From NCBI GenBank assembly GCA_947476895.1, contig CANJRX010000001.1, positions 594,476 through 658,475 of the forward strand: a stretch of DNA of 64,000 bases, written 5' to 3'. The notes beneath the pieces are model-generated. The model saw only the letters and a program-made list of their open reading frames with translations. It was not told the origin of the DNA and made no database searches. Positions 1 through 8,546 of the stretch are shown piece by piece. Position 1 is the first letter of the stretch, and every line of letters begins with the position of its first letter. Origin of the DNA: Fidelibacterota bacterium. GTDB taxonomy: Bacteria; Pseudomonadota; Alphaproteobacteria; Rhodospirillales; Rhodospirillaceae. The translations under genes were made by a program, and so were the position numbers.

Positions 1-1
1 C

Positions 2-241
2 TATAAAGCGCCGAAGTATCCAAAGAAGCCGCAGAAGCCGAAGCCGCCTCAAACCGATGCCCAGCGCGCCGCCAAGTTAGAGGCCAAGCAAAAGCCCAGC
101 GCGCAACGGGATGCGAAGAAGGCAGGGATCAATCCGCAAACGGCGCGGCCCGCCCAGAAAAAGAAATCCAAAAAGCCCCGCGACCGCGACAGCCTGGATT
201 ACGGCGGCGGGCGTGAACTGCGCAAACATGTTCCTTTGCCG
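2..241 (+). other. In-frame open extension upstream of der (partial, unidentified)
   Basis: The der reading frame has no stop codon from base 2 to the der ATG at 242, about 80 codons. The predicted peptide is rich in Lys, Pro, Ala and Gln and has a KKKSKKPRDRDS-like basic patch before the Der sequence. Codon third positions are GC-rich, as in real genes here, while the other two forward frames hold stops or Arg/Ser-rich nonsense. I do not recognise it. It could be the end of a disordered N-terminal extension fused to Der, or a coding segment whose stop has been lost. No clear Shine-Dalgarno precedes the TTG at 236 or ATG at 242, which mildly favours continuous translation. Confidence 0.45.
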
Positions 242-1612
242 ATGTTCACGGTGGCCATTGTCGGCCGTCCCAACGTCGGCAAGTCGACGCTGTTCAATCG
301 CCTTGTCGGCCGCCGCGAAGCCTTGGTGCACGACCGCCCGGGTGTGACGCGCGATCGCCGCGTGAGCCAGGCGACGTTGATCAATCTGCATTTCACGGTC
401 ATCGATACCGCCGGCTACGAAGACGGCTCCATCGAGACCATGGAAGGCCGCATGCGCCAGCAAACCGAAAAGGCCGTGGCCGATGCGGATGTGGCGCTGC
501 TGCTGGTGGATGGCCGCGCCGGCATCATGCCGCTCGACAAACATTTCGCCGATCTTTTGCGCCGTTCGCGCACGCCCATCATTCTGGTCGCCAATAAATG
601 CGAAGGTAAAGGGCAAGACAGCGCGCTTTATGACGCGTTCCGTTTAGGCTTGGGCGATCCGCTTCCGATCTCGGCGGAACATGGCCAAGGTCTCGATTTG
701 ATCTACCACGCCCTCGTCGGCTTCGCGTCGCCCGAACGCTTGGCCGAAGATGACGACGACAATGTCCCGCCGCCGCTCGCCGAAGGCGAAGACGATCCCT
801 TGCGCCCCTTGCGCATGGCCATCATCGGCCGTCCCAACACCGGCAAGTCTACGTTGATCAATCGTCTGCTGGGCGAAGATCGCATGCTGACGGGCCCCGA
901 GCCGGGCGTGACGCGCGATTCCATCGGCGTCGATTGGGAATACAAAGGGCGCCGCGTGCGCCTCATCGATACCGCCGGCGTGCGCAAACGCGCCAAGGTC
1001 ATCGACGACGTCGAAAAGCTTTCGGTGGGTGAGACGTTTGAGACCGTAAAGATGGCCGAAGTGGTGGTGTTGGTGGTGGACGCGCAAGCCGTGCTCGACA
1101 ACCAGGAACTCACCCTCGCGCGCCACGTCATCGATGAAGGCCGCGCCCTCGTAATCGCCATCAACAAATGGGACGCGATCAAGGAAAAGCGCCGCGCGCT
1201 GGAAACCCTGGAAGAACGCCTGCGCGATTCATTCTCGCAAGTGAAGAACATCCCGTCCGTCACCATTTCGGGCCTGACCGGCCAACGCGTCGAAACGCTG
1301 ATGGAAGCCGTGTTCGCGGTGCATAAAACCTGGAACACCCATGTGCCGACCGCGCCCCTGAACCGTTGGCTGGCCTCCGCCACGCAAGCGCACCCGCCAC
1401 CGCTCTCGACCCACAAACAACGCATCAAGCTGCGCTACATGACGCAAGTCAAAGCGCGCCCGCCCACGTTTGTGATCTTCTCGACCCGCGCCGGCGACTT
1501 GCCGGATGCTTACATGCGCTATCTCGCCAACGGCATCCGCGACACCTTTGGCCTCGACGGCGTTCCGATCCGCATTCACCTGCGCAAGCCGGCGAATCCG
1601 TTTGAGGATTAG
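242..1612 (+). CDS. der: Ribosome biogenesis GTPase Der (EngA)
   Basis: Der is a double GTPase needed for 50S ribosomal subunit maturation. Two G domains in tandem are visible. The first has the P-loop GRPNVGKS near residue 8, DTAGYED and NKCE. The second has GRPNTGKS near residue 194, DTAGVRKR and NKWD. A KH-like C-terminal domain ends in a basic tail (LRKPANPFED). About 456 aa is normal for the family. The ATG at 242 gives the family start MFTVAIVGRP; a TTG two codons earlier (236) is the alternative. The frame is open further upstream (see the separate entry). The gene is followed directly by the AT-rich RT insert. Confidence 0.96.
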   Translation: MFTVAIVGRPNVGKSTLFNRLVGRREALVHDRPGVTRDRRVSQATLINLHFTVIDTAGYEDGSIETMEGRMRQQTEKAVADADVALLLVDGRAGIMPLDKHFADLLRRSRTPIILVANKCEGKGQDSALYDAFRLGLGDPLPISAEHGQGLDLIYHALVGFASPERLAEDDDDNVPPPLAEGEDDPLRPLRMAIIGRPNTGKSTLINRLLGEDRMLTGPEPGVTRDSIGVDWEYKGRRVRLIDTAGVRKRAKVIDDVEKLSVGETFETVKMAEVVVLVVDAQAVLDNQELTLARHVIDEGRALVIAINKWDAIKEKRRALETLEERLRDSFSQVKNIPSVTISGLTGQRVETLMEAVFAVHKTWNTHVPTAPLNRWLASATQAHPPPLSTHKQRIKLRYMTQVKARPPTFVIFSTRAGDLPDAYMRYLANGIRDTFGLDGVPIRIHLRKPANPFED

Positions 1613-1639
1613 GGCTATAAAAGCTTCGACCCGCTTCCA

Positions 1640-1900
1640 ATCCCTTCATCTTCTTTATGAAGATCGCAATATATGGATCAGAAATCTGATTTCTTATCAA
1701 TGTATTGTGCCAGCACTAGAAAAAGTGCATTTGGGCCCGTTGCAAAGTATGCGGGATCTACTTATCTCAGGAATACCTTTTCGAAGGACGCTACCGCGAA
1801 CTAGGGCGGTGGGACGACAGTTGAGTACGTCAAGCGCAATCGCGAAACAATAGTCTAGTCGTAAGACATAGATGACGATCACGATGACGAATGATGTAGT
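1640..1900 (+). ncRNA. Candidate structured ncRNA upstream of the reverse transcriptase
   Basis: The stretch 1613-2060 between der and the RT gene has no convincing gene and is AT-richer than its flanks. It is dense in short inverted repeats: CTTCAT/ATGAAG (1644-1662); GAT-AGAAAT/ATTTCT-ATC (1676-1698, one mismatch); GCACT/AGTGC (1713-1728); ACCGC/GCGGT (1793-1810). A direct repeat GATGACG occurs at 1871 and 1883. Many defence RTs (retrons, DRT2) use a structured ncRNA immediately upstream as template or cofactor, so position and hairpin density suggest such an RNA. The boundaries given are a guess from the hairpins. No promoter of good quality was found. Confidence 0.4.
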
Positions 1901-2060
1901 TGGCATGTGACTTGCTCCGTATCGATTATAGCAGTTTACGTTTTTTGGGGTGCAGCAAGCGGTCAGAACAGACGATTGGACCGTGAGTTAAGTGAAGCTT
2001 GTTTTACGGAGAGTACTTAGGGCGCCCCAGCCCATTCTCCGGTTCTGCTGAGGGGATGCT

Positions 2061-3409
2061 ATGGGAGTTGCCAGCCACCGCCGCTCCCGACCGGTCGATG
2101 ACTGGTATCTCCAAAAATCCTATGTACATTTTGACAAACCGCTTCCCTTTATGCGGGCGTCAAATTTTGTAAAAAATCCCAACAACGTCGCGAATCATCA
2201 ATTTCTGCCCTTCCTGGCTTTTATAAAGGAAGAGCGGAAATACCGGACTATTCGTGTAGACGTCGTGGATGCTCATGGAAATTCGCACCGCGAGAAGCGC
2301 CGCAAGCCTGTTGAGGCAAAGCGACGGCCTTTACGCAAGACCCCCACATTGACGGCTACATTTTTGCTTACTACGCGAAGCTTTTGACTAAGCCGTATGA
2401 AGAGGTCTTGCGCGCCGAGAATCTAAGCAAGCATGTGATTGCGTACAGACGGGGCTTGGGTTCGAATATCGAACTCGCAAAAATTGCTTTTGATGATGTA
2501 TTGAAGAGAGGCAACTGTACCGTTGCCACATTTGATGTCAGTTCGTTTTTTGATTTGATCGATCACAAAAATCTAAAAAAGCAATGGTGCAAGGTTATAG
2601 GGCAAGCAACACTCCCGGCGGATCATTACGCCGTTTTCCACGCAATGACGCGGTATTGCTGGGTCGACTTAGTAGACTGTTGTAAGCGACTTGGAGTTAT
2701 TGAAGCTGATCTGACTCCCGGCAAGCCCATTTGTTCAATGCAGGATTACAGGGCAAAAATACGCAGCCAAAGACCGACTCTCGTTCGAACGAATAGGGTC
2801 GCATACGGAATCCCTCAGGGATCGCCGATTTCAGCTCTTCTTTCAAATATATCTATGCTTCCGTTTGACGAAGCTATTTCGCGAATCTGTTATGCGCGCA
2901 AATGGTCTTATCTTCGTTATTCTGATGACATTCTGGTGATCGGAGAGTCTGGTGACGGCGGTGAGATAAATGCGGTGGTTTCCGCAGAGCTGAGCAAACT
3001 TGGCTCTAGCCTCTCTATTAACGCCGCCAAGACTGAGATATTAGATTTCTTTGTGCAAAGCGGTGTTCAAATGGTGAAGCCGCAGAATGGAGGCGTTTCG
3101 TTTAAGCCGCTTCAATATCTGGGTTTTGCATTTGACGGGAGAAAAATAACGATCAAGTCCGCGACCCTCTCGCGATATTGGAGAAAGCTGATCAAGAGTA
3201 CGCGGGCCGCCAAGATCAGAGCAAAGAAACGGAAATCGAAAGGTCATAACGGCGTCTTATTGAAACACAGAGTCTACGAGCAAGTCACGCACCTCGGTAA
3301 GAACAACTTCCATTCGTACGTGCGTAGAGCAAGAAAGAAATTGAGCGATGAAAGTATACGCCGACAATTAGCGCGGCATTTTGATCGCGTGGAATTGGAA
3401 CTCAAGTAA
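2061..3409 (+). pseudogene. Reverse transcriptase, DRT/UG-like, split by a one-base frameshift
   Basis: Two overlapping frames encode one RT. The N-terminal part starts at ATG 2061, after GAGGGG at 2050-2055, and contains WYLQKSYVHFDKPLPF and VKNPNNVANHQFLPF. Near 2341 the family sequence moves to the next frame (HIDGYIFAYYAKLL) and runs to the stop at 3409. The switch lies at a run of five C (2341-2345); one more C would give a continuous protein of about 449 aa. Motif A is FDVSSFFDLIDH, motif B is YGIPQGSPISALLSN, motif C is YLRYSDDILVI (a YxDD box), and motif E is LQYLGF. A basic thumb-like C-terminus has NFHSYVRRA. No maturase or endonuclease domain is seen, so it is not a group II intron RT. 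From memory the N-terminus resembles the DRT2/UG2 group. The shift could be mutation, homopolymer error or slippage. Confidence 0.72.
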
Positions 3410-3417
3410 CGCAAACA

Positions 3418-3454
3418 AAACCGGCGGCGTCCATTTCTGGCGCGCCACCGGTTT
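3418..3454. terminator. Hairpin between convergent RT and HtrA genes
   Basis: An imperfect 12-bp inverted repeat, AAACCGGCGGCG against CGCCACCGGTTT with one mismatch, lies between the convergent RT and protease genes. Read on the minus strand the stem runs into a T-rich stretch (TTTTGTTTG), so it probably terminates the protease transcript. A second small hairpin, GCGCA-CCG-TGCGC, lies at about 3464-3476. Confidence 0.6.
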
Positions 3455-3498
3455 CCTCCCTAGCGCACCGTGCGCCAGGGTATCTCAGTAACTAGGCT

Positions 3499-4977
3499 TT
3501 ACTGCACGACCACCAGAACGTCCTGGCCTTCGCGCTTTATGAACAGCGCTGTCTGGTGGTTGCCATCGGCCAGTGCATCACTCACTTCCTTGGCCGAGTG
3601 CGCAGGTTTGCGGTTCACACCGACCACTACGTCTTCGGGACGTAAACCCGACATCCACGCTGGGCTGCCCTGTTCGACGTCGCTGACGATCACACCTTTG
3701 CCGTTCTGCGTGTCGGTGAACGTGGCGCCGCGCGCCATTTCGCGGGTCGATTTGGCTTCCGGCTCAAACTTGGCCATCTGCGCTTTCTCGGGCGATTTGC
3801 CGATGGTGACTTTCACCTTTTTCGTATCGCCGCTCCGGAGCACGGCCAACTCAAGCGTTGTGCCGATGGGTGAGAGGCCCACGCGATTGCGCAGCTCCGA
3901 AGCACCATAGATCGGCGTGCCGTTGATGGCGGTGACGACGTCGCCGGCTTTCAAGCCAGCTGAGTCCGCCGGTGTGCCTTTCTCGACACTGCCGACCAAT
4001 GCGCCGCTGGCTTTATCGATGCCCAGATTCTTTGCTAACTCCGGCGACATGTTCTGGATCGCCACACCAATGCGGCCGCGGCTGACGCTGCCACTGGCAA
4101 CGAGCTGGGTCATGATCGACTTCGCCATGGCGGTCGGTACGGCAAAGCCGATGCCGACGTTGCCGCCCGAGGGGCCAATGATGGCGGTGTTAATGCCGAT
4201 CAATTCGCCCTTGAGGTTCACAAGCGCGCCGCCCGAGTTGCCGGGGTTGATGGAGGCGTCGGTCTGGATGAAGTCTTCATAGCCTTCGATGTTCAAGCCC
4301 GAACGGCCCGTGGCCGAGACGATGCCCGAGGTGACGGTTTGTCCCAAGCCAAAGGGATTGCCGACAGCCACAACATAATCGCCGACTTTCATATCGGTGG
4401 ATTCACCGATGGGCAGGTCCGTCAGGTTATCGGCATCGATCTGCAACAGGGCGATATCGGTGCCGTCGTCGCTGCCGATGAGCTTGGCCGTGACTTCACG
4501 TTTGTCTTTCAAGGTCACCGTGATCTCGGCGGCGTTGTCGATGACGTGATGGTTGGTGAGAATGTAGCCGCGCTTGGCGTCAACGATCACGCCCGAACCG
4601 GACGACATGGCTTGACGCGGCGGACGCTGTTGCTGACCAAAGGGGCTGCCCGGGCCTTGGAAGAAGCGGCGCAGTTCCGGGTTTTGCATGGCCGGATTGT
4701 CTTCATCGATTTCGGCCTTTTCGGCTTTGCCTTTGACCGAGACGTTCACGACAGCCGGCGTCACGCGCTCGATGAGCGGCGCTAAGGTCGGCATGCCGTC
4801 GCGGGTCGGGATGGCGGCGTCTGCGCTGGCCATGCCGAAGGGCGATTGGCTGAGCGCGACAGCAGCGGTGTCGGTCTTCAAACCCTGCGAGACAAAGGAC
4901 GATGCAAAGGGAGCAGCCACCGCCAAGGCCACAACGGCAGCGGCGGCCGGCAGGTAGCGGAAGGGGCTATTACTCAT
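3499..4977 (-). CDS. Periplasmic serine protease, DegP/HtrA family
   Basis: This is a trypsin-like protease/chaperone for misfolded envelope proteins (492 aa). An N-terminal hydrophobic segment (about residues 10-30) looks like a signal peptide or anchor. The catalytic triad is visible: His144 in TNHHV, Asp174 in GTDIAL and Ser248 in NPGNSGGAL. Two PDZ domains follow (GRIGVAIQNMSPELAK onward, then the one with GVIVSDVEQGSPAWMSGL). It starts at ATG 4977 with AAAGG upstream and is monocistronic on the minus strand. Whether it corresponds to DegP, DegQ or an alphaproteobacterial DegP-like (MucD) type cannot be settled by eye. Confidence 0.93.
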   Translation of the reverse strand: MSNSPFRYLPAAAAVVALAVAAPFASSFVSQGLKTDTAAVALSQSPFGMASADAAIPTRDGMPTLAPLIERVTPAVVNVSVKGKAEKAEIDEDNPAMQNPELRRFFQGPGSPFGQQQRPPRQAMSSGSGVIVDAKRGYILTNHHVIDNAAEITVTLKDKREVTAKLIGSDDGTDIALLQIDADNLTDLPIGESTDMKVGDYVVAVGNPFGLGQTVTSGIVSATGRSGLNIEGYEDFIQTDASINPGNSGGALVNLKGELIGINTAIIGPSGGNVGIGFAVPTAMAKSIMTQLVASGSVSRGRIGVAIQNMSPELAKNLGIDKASGALVGSVEKGTPADSAGLKAGDVVTAINGTPIYGASELRNRVGLSPIGTTLELAVLRSGDTKKVKVTIGKSPEKAQMAKFEPEAKSTREMARGATFTDTQNGKGVIVSDVEQGSPAWMSGLRPEDVVVGVNRKPAHSAKEVSDALADGNHQTALFIKREGQDVLVVVQ

Positions 4978-5299
4978 GTGATGCGGAACCTTTCAAATGT
5001 GTTCTTCGTGCTCTTATCTCAGCGCTCTAAATTGTGCCGCCGGACACCTCGCGGCGTTGGCTTCAATTTTGGCGCAGACGCGCGCAAGATCAATCAGCCC
5101 TGACAGGGTTGTAATTCGCGCGGCATACGGGTTAACGGCGGAATCCCGCCAAAAGTCGCGAGGTGCGGGCGGGTTTAAGGTTTTGTAACCCGTGCGGGCG
5201 ATTAAATGCTGCGTAAGGGACCGTGGCGCAAAAGTGGCGAGTAAAACACTGCTGTCGTCCTCGGGCTTGACCCGAGGACCCAGGGTTAGGAAAGCTGCT
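4978..5299. other. Intergenic region upstream of the HtrA gene
   Basis: No gene is supported in these 322 bases. It must contain the promoter and leader of the minus-strand protease gene, but I see no clear -35/-10 pair. A small inverted repeat (GGCGG...CCGCC, around 5139-5152) and the palindromic repeat at 5253-5288 lie in it. An apparent minus-strand ORF here comes from the repeat and is not credible. Confidence 0.5.
5253..5288 (+). repeat. REP-like palindromic repeat, left copy
   Basis: It contains a perfect 9-bp inverted repeat, GTCCTCGGG (5257-5265), CTTGA, CCCGAGGAC (5271-5279), followed by CCAGGGTTA. It is matched in inverted orientation by 5609-5644, so the two copies bracket the GIY-YIG gene. 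Palindromes of this kind are widespread in alphaproteobacterial genomes as dispersed intergenic repeats. Confidence 0.75.
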
Positions 5300-5596
5300 C
5301 TAACCTCCAGCAATCTCGTCGTAAAGATCACGCCAAGTCGGATTAGTAGTTTCTATCAAGTCCGTCTTCCAACGCCTCACCCAATGCTTGAGGTTTTTCT
5401 CGCGTTGAATCGCGGTCGTCGGATCGGAATACTCTTCGAAATATACCAGCCGGTGCACGCCATATTCGTGCGTGAATCCGTTTACGACATCCTCTTTGTG
5501 TTCATGAATTCTGCGCACTAAATCCTTGGTCACGCCGATGTACAGCGTTCCGTTGCGATTGCTGGCAAGGATATAGACGTAAAATACTGAATTCAC
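5300..5596 (-). CDS. GIY-YIG nuclease domain protein, single-domain
   Basis: This 98-aa protein is little more than one GIY-YIG endonuclease domain of the UPF0213/YhbQ-like type. It has YVYILAS (residues 6-12), LYIGVT (18-23, the YIG half), an RRIHEHK segment with the family Arg, and a later Glu (QREKNLKHW). Such proteins cut or nick DNA in vitro in some cases, but their cellular role is largely unclear. The GTG at 5596 is used; there is no good Shine-Dalgarno. It sits alone between inverted copies of a palindromic repeat, an arrangement reminiscent of REP-associated transposase (RAYT) loci, so it may be a passenger or agent of repeat spread (inference). Confidence 0.88.
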   Translation of the reverse strand: MNSVFYVYILASNRNGTLYIGVTKDLVRRIHEHKEDVVNGFTHEYGVHRLVYFEEYSDPTTAIQREKNLKHWVRRWKTDLIETTNPTWRDLYDEIAGG

Positions 5597-5608
5597 CGGT
5601 CGAGCGTA

Positions 5609-5644
5609 TAACCCTGGACCCTCGAGTCAAGCCCGAGGGTGACC
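5609..5644 (-). repeat. REP-like palindromic repeat, right copy
   Basis: The core palindrome is ACCCTCG (5618-5624)...CGAGGGT (5634-5640). Read on the minus strand it matches the left copy closely (CTCGGGCTTGAC, CGAGG, CCAGGGTTA), so the two form imperfect inverted repeats of about 35 bp around the GIY-YIG gene. Confidence 0.72.
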
Positions 5645-5651
5645 ACAGTAA

Positions 5652-6362
5652 TTATTGAGCTTTAAAAAGCTCGCCGTTCTTTTGGAAAGACGCTTCGGCG
5701 AGATCGACAAAAATGTCGGTGATTTCTTCCGGCGTTTTCAGCGTTAGGGGGTCTTCGCCGGGAAAAGCTGCCGCGCGCATTTTGGTGCGCACGCCGCCGG
5801 GGTTAACCAGGTTGGCGCGCACGTTGGTATGCGCGACTTCATTGGCGTAAATCTTGACCATCTGTTCCAAGGCCGCTTTTGATGCGGCGTAAGGTCCCCA
5901 ATACATGCGGGGATCTTGTGCAACGCTGGACGTCAGAAAAATCGCCCGGCCGGCATCGGACTGGCGCAGCAACGCATCGAACGAGCGTAGCAAACGCCAG
6001 TTGGCATGCACATTAAGATCGAAGATGTCGGTCCACATTTTGGGCTTGTAGTGGCCCACGGGCGAAAGCTGACCCAGCATGGCGGCAGCGCCCACAAGAA
6101 TGTCGAGCTTGCCGTAGCGTTGGTACAAAGCTGCGCCCACCTGATCGATCTTGTCGAAGTCCGTCAGATTTTCGGCGACGAGGGTCGCGTTCTGGCCGGA
6201 GACTTTTTTGATCTGATCATCCAGCTCTTCAAGCCCACCTTGGGTGCGGGCGTAGGCAATGATGTGCGCACCCTCTTGGGCGTAGCGCAGCGCCACCGCG
6301 CGGCCAATGCCTCGCGATGCGCCTGTGACGAGGGCGATGCGTCCGGCTAAGCGCTGGTTCAT
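5652..6362 (-). CDS. SDR family NAD(P)-dependent oxidoreductase
   Basis: A short-chain dehydrogenase of 236 aa with a Rossmann fold. The cofactor motif TGASRGIG lies at residues 13-20, an AAAMLGQ segment is in the NAG position, Ser of LTSSVAQ is in the catalytic region, and YAASK is the catalytic Tyr/Lys. ATG 6362 overlaps the purF stop (ATGA), so the two are translationally coupled; the longer frame upstream is purF shadow. The substrate cannot be told. The coupling to purF suggests co-expression only. Confidence 0.9.
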   Translation of the reverse strand: MNQRLAGRIALVTGASRGIGRAVALRYAQEGAHIIAYARTQGGLEELDDQIKKVSGQNATLVAENLTDFDKIDQVGAALYQRYGKLDILVGAAAMLGQLSPVGHYKPKMWTDIFDLNVHANWRLLRSFDALLRQSDAGRAIFLTSSVAQDPRMYWGPYAASKAALEQMVKIYANEVAHTNVRANLVNPGGVRTKMRAAAFPGEDPLTLKTPEEITDIFVDLAEASFQKNGELFKAQ

Positions 6363-7843
6363 GCGCGTTGGCGTTCTTCGTTGAGAAGCGAAAGCTGCTT
6401 GGGCTGGCTGCCGGCGTTCTTGTCGGTCAGCGGCAGCGGATAGTCGCCGGTGAAGCAGGCATCGCAATATTGCGGGTGACCCGCATCGCGCTTGGCTTCG
6501 CCCACGGCCTTATAAAGACCGTCGATGGAAATGAAGGCGAGGCTGTCGACGCCCAAAAGCTTGGCCATGCTGGCCAGGTCGTGTTGCGCGGCGAGAAGCT
6601 TGTCGTAGTCGGGCGTATCGATCCCGAAGAAACACGGATGAGCCGTCGGCGGAGCCGCAATGCGCATGTGCACTTCGGTGGCGCCGGCTTGGCGGACCAT
6701 TTCCACAATCTTGGTCGATGTCGTGCCGCGCACAATCGAGTCATCTACCAGCACCACGCGTTTACCGGCGAGCACTTCTTTGTTGGGGTTGTGCTTGCGC
6801 TTCACACCCAAGTGGCGGGTTTTATCGGTGGGTTGAATGAAGGTGCGGCCCACGTAGTGATTGCGGATGATGCCGTATTCAAAGGGAATGCCCGAAGCTG
6901 CCGCAAAGCCCAGCGCCGCGGGAACGCCGGAGTCCGGCACCGGCACGACCACGTCAACCTCGCAGGGGCTCTCAAAAGCCAACTGCGCGCCGATGTGCTT
7001 GCGCACTTCGTACACGCTGTGGCCCTCGGCAATGCTGTCGGGGCGCGCGAAGTAGATGTATTCGAAAATGCAGAAGCGCGGATGTTGCTTCGGGAAAGGC
7101 TTCAGGCTGCGCACGCTGTCATGCGTAATGATGACGATCTCGCCTGGTTCCACATCCCGCACGAACTCGGCGCCAATGATGTCGAGCGCGCAAGTTTCCG
7201 AGCACAGGATATAAGCGCGGTCGAGTTTGCCCAGCACGAGCGGGCGCACGCCCAAAGGATCGCGCGCACCAATCAGCGCGGTGTTGGTCATGCAGACGAA
7301 AGAATAAGCGCCTTCGATCTGGCGCAACGCGCCCACCAGGCGCTCTTCAAACGTGTTCTCGTCGCTAATGGCGATCAGGTGCGTGACCACTTCGGTGTCG
7401 GATGTGGACTGGAATAAACAACCGCGCTTCTGCAGTTCCTTGCGGATGGTCAGCGCATTGGTGAGGTTGCCGTTGTGGGCGATAGCAAAGCCGCCGAAAT
7501 CGAACTCGGCGAACAGCGGCTGCACGTTGCGCAAAATCGTCGCACCCGTGGTGGCGTAGCGCGTGTGGCCCACTGCCATGTCGCCGGTGAGGCGGTCCAT
7601 GACGGCTTCGTTGTTGAAGTTCTCAGAGACGTGACCCATGCCGCGATGGCTGTTGAACTGGCGTCCGTCGTAAGAAACGATACCGGCCGCTTCCTGGCCG
7701 CGGTGCTGAAGCGCATGCAAGCCCAGCGCGGTGTGAGCAGCCGCATCGCCGTCGCCCAGAATGCCGAATACGCCGCATTCTTCCTTCGGGTGATCGTCGT
7801 CATCGCCCAAATCAATGGGGCGGTCAAAAGGCGTGCCCATCAT
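6359..7843 (-). CDS. purF: Amidophosphoribosyltransferase PurF
   Basis: It catalyses the first committed step of purine synthesis: PRPP plus glutamine to 5-phosphoribosylamine. The class II glutamine amidotransferase domain begins at Cys23 (EECGVFG), so a 22-residue propeptide would be removed to expose the catalytic Cys. The PRPP-binding loop VVLVDDSIVRGTTS is near residue 375. A C-terminal CDACFTGDYP motif supplies cysteines typical of the iron-sulfur (Bacillus-type) enzymes. At 494 aa it is full length. It overlaps cvpA by 4 bases upstream and the SDR gene by 4 downstream, forming a tight operon. Confidence 0.97.
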   Translation of the reverse strand: MMGTPFDRPIDLGDDDDHPKEECGVFGILGDGDAAAHTALGLHALQHRGQEAAGIVSYDGRQFNSHRGMGHVSENFNNEAVMDRLTGDMAVGHTRYATTGATILRNVQPLFAEFDFGGFAIAHNGNLTNALTIRKELQKRGCLFQSTSDTEVVTHLIAISDENTFEERLVGALRQIEGAYSFVCMTNTALIGARDPLGVRPLVLGKLDRAYILCSETCALDIIGAEFVRDVEPGEIVIITHDSVRSLKPFPKQHPRFCIFEYIYFARPDSIAEGHSVYEVRKHIGAQLAFESPCEVDVVVPVPDSGVPAALGFAAASGIPFEYGIIRNHYVGRTFIQPTDKTRHLGVKRKHNPNKEVLAGKRVVLVDDSIVRGTTSTKIVEMVRQAGATEVHMRIAAPPTAHPCFFGIDTPDYDKLLAAQHDLASMAKLLGVDSLAFISIDGLYKAVGEAKRDAGHPQYCDACFTGDYPLPLTDKNAGSQPKQLSLLNEERQRA

Positions 7844-8546
7844 GGCTTGGCACCATTTGGTTGGTTGGGCTGATCGTTCGTGCGGTCGATAAGGGAGTCC
7901 AAGGTGCGCCTTTCCTGGTCTTCGTAGCCGCCTTCGGGTCTCGTCTTTGGATCGGTCGCGCCTTGCGGAACGGGCGCGGTCAAACGGTCCAAGGTTTGTT
8001 TGGCATCGATTACTTTATTGACGCTGGCGGCGCCATCCTTAACAGCATCTCCGGCGGCCATAAATGTTGGCGGCAGGATAGCTTTGAGGCCATCGGCTGT
8101 GGTTTCGATCACCGGCAGGGTCTTGGCATGCGTCATCCACATAGGGCGCTCATGGGCGGTTAGCCAGTCCGTAATGATCAGGCCGACGCCCAGGATCACC
8201 AGGGCGCGGGCCAGGCCGAACACAAAGCCCAGCGAGCGGTCGAGATTGTTGAGCGCACTTTTCTGAATGCTGCGCGCCACGGCATGGGTGAAAATCGACA
8301 GGATCAAAAGCACGGCGAGGAAAATTGCCACGGCGGCTGCGGAATCGGCGGCCCAATCGATTGGAATGATGCGCCGGGCGATGGGCTGCACATACGGCAG
8401 GCCGTGGATCGAAGCCATGACCGCGCCGATCCAAGCTATCACCGAGAGCACTTCGTGCACAAAACCGCGCATGAACGCGAGCAGGGCCGACACCAGAAGG
8501 ATAACACCCACGGCGAGATCGAGACCGTTGATGGGCAGGTTATCCA

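Noticed and set aside
1613..3409. Group II intron
   Set aside because: The RT lacks the maturase X and HNH domains, and no GUGYG-type 5' end or domain V hairpin was found around it.
4339..4957. Plus-strand ORFs across the HtrA gene
   Set aside because: They are antisense shadows of a highly conserved protease and have no family features.
5014..5331. Minus-strand ORF of 105 aa
   Set aside because: It overlaps the palindromic repeat and its LTLGPRVKPEDDS-like stretch is the translated repeat, a well-known false ORF.
5253..5644. CRISPR array
   Set aside because: Only two palindromes in opposite orientation, with a gene between them and no regular spacers. No CRISPR array was seen anywhere in the window.
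6368..7417. 349-aa plus-strand ORF opposite purF
   Set aside because: Long antisense frames are expected in GC-rich genes. The His/Ala/Arg-rich product has no domain and purF is unambiguous.
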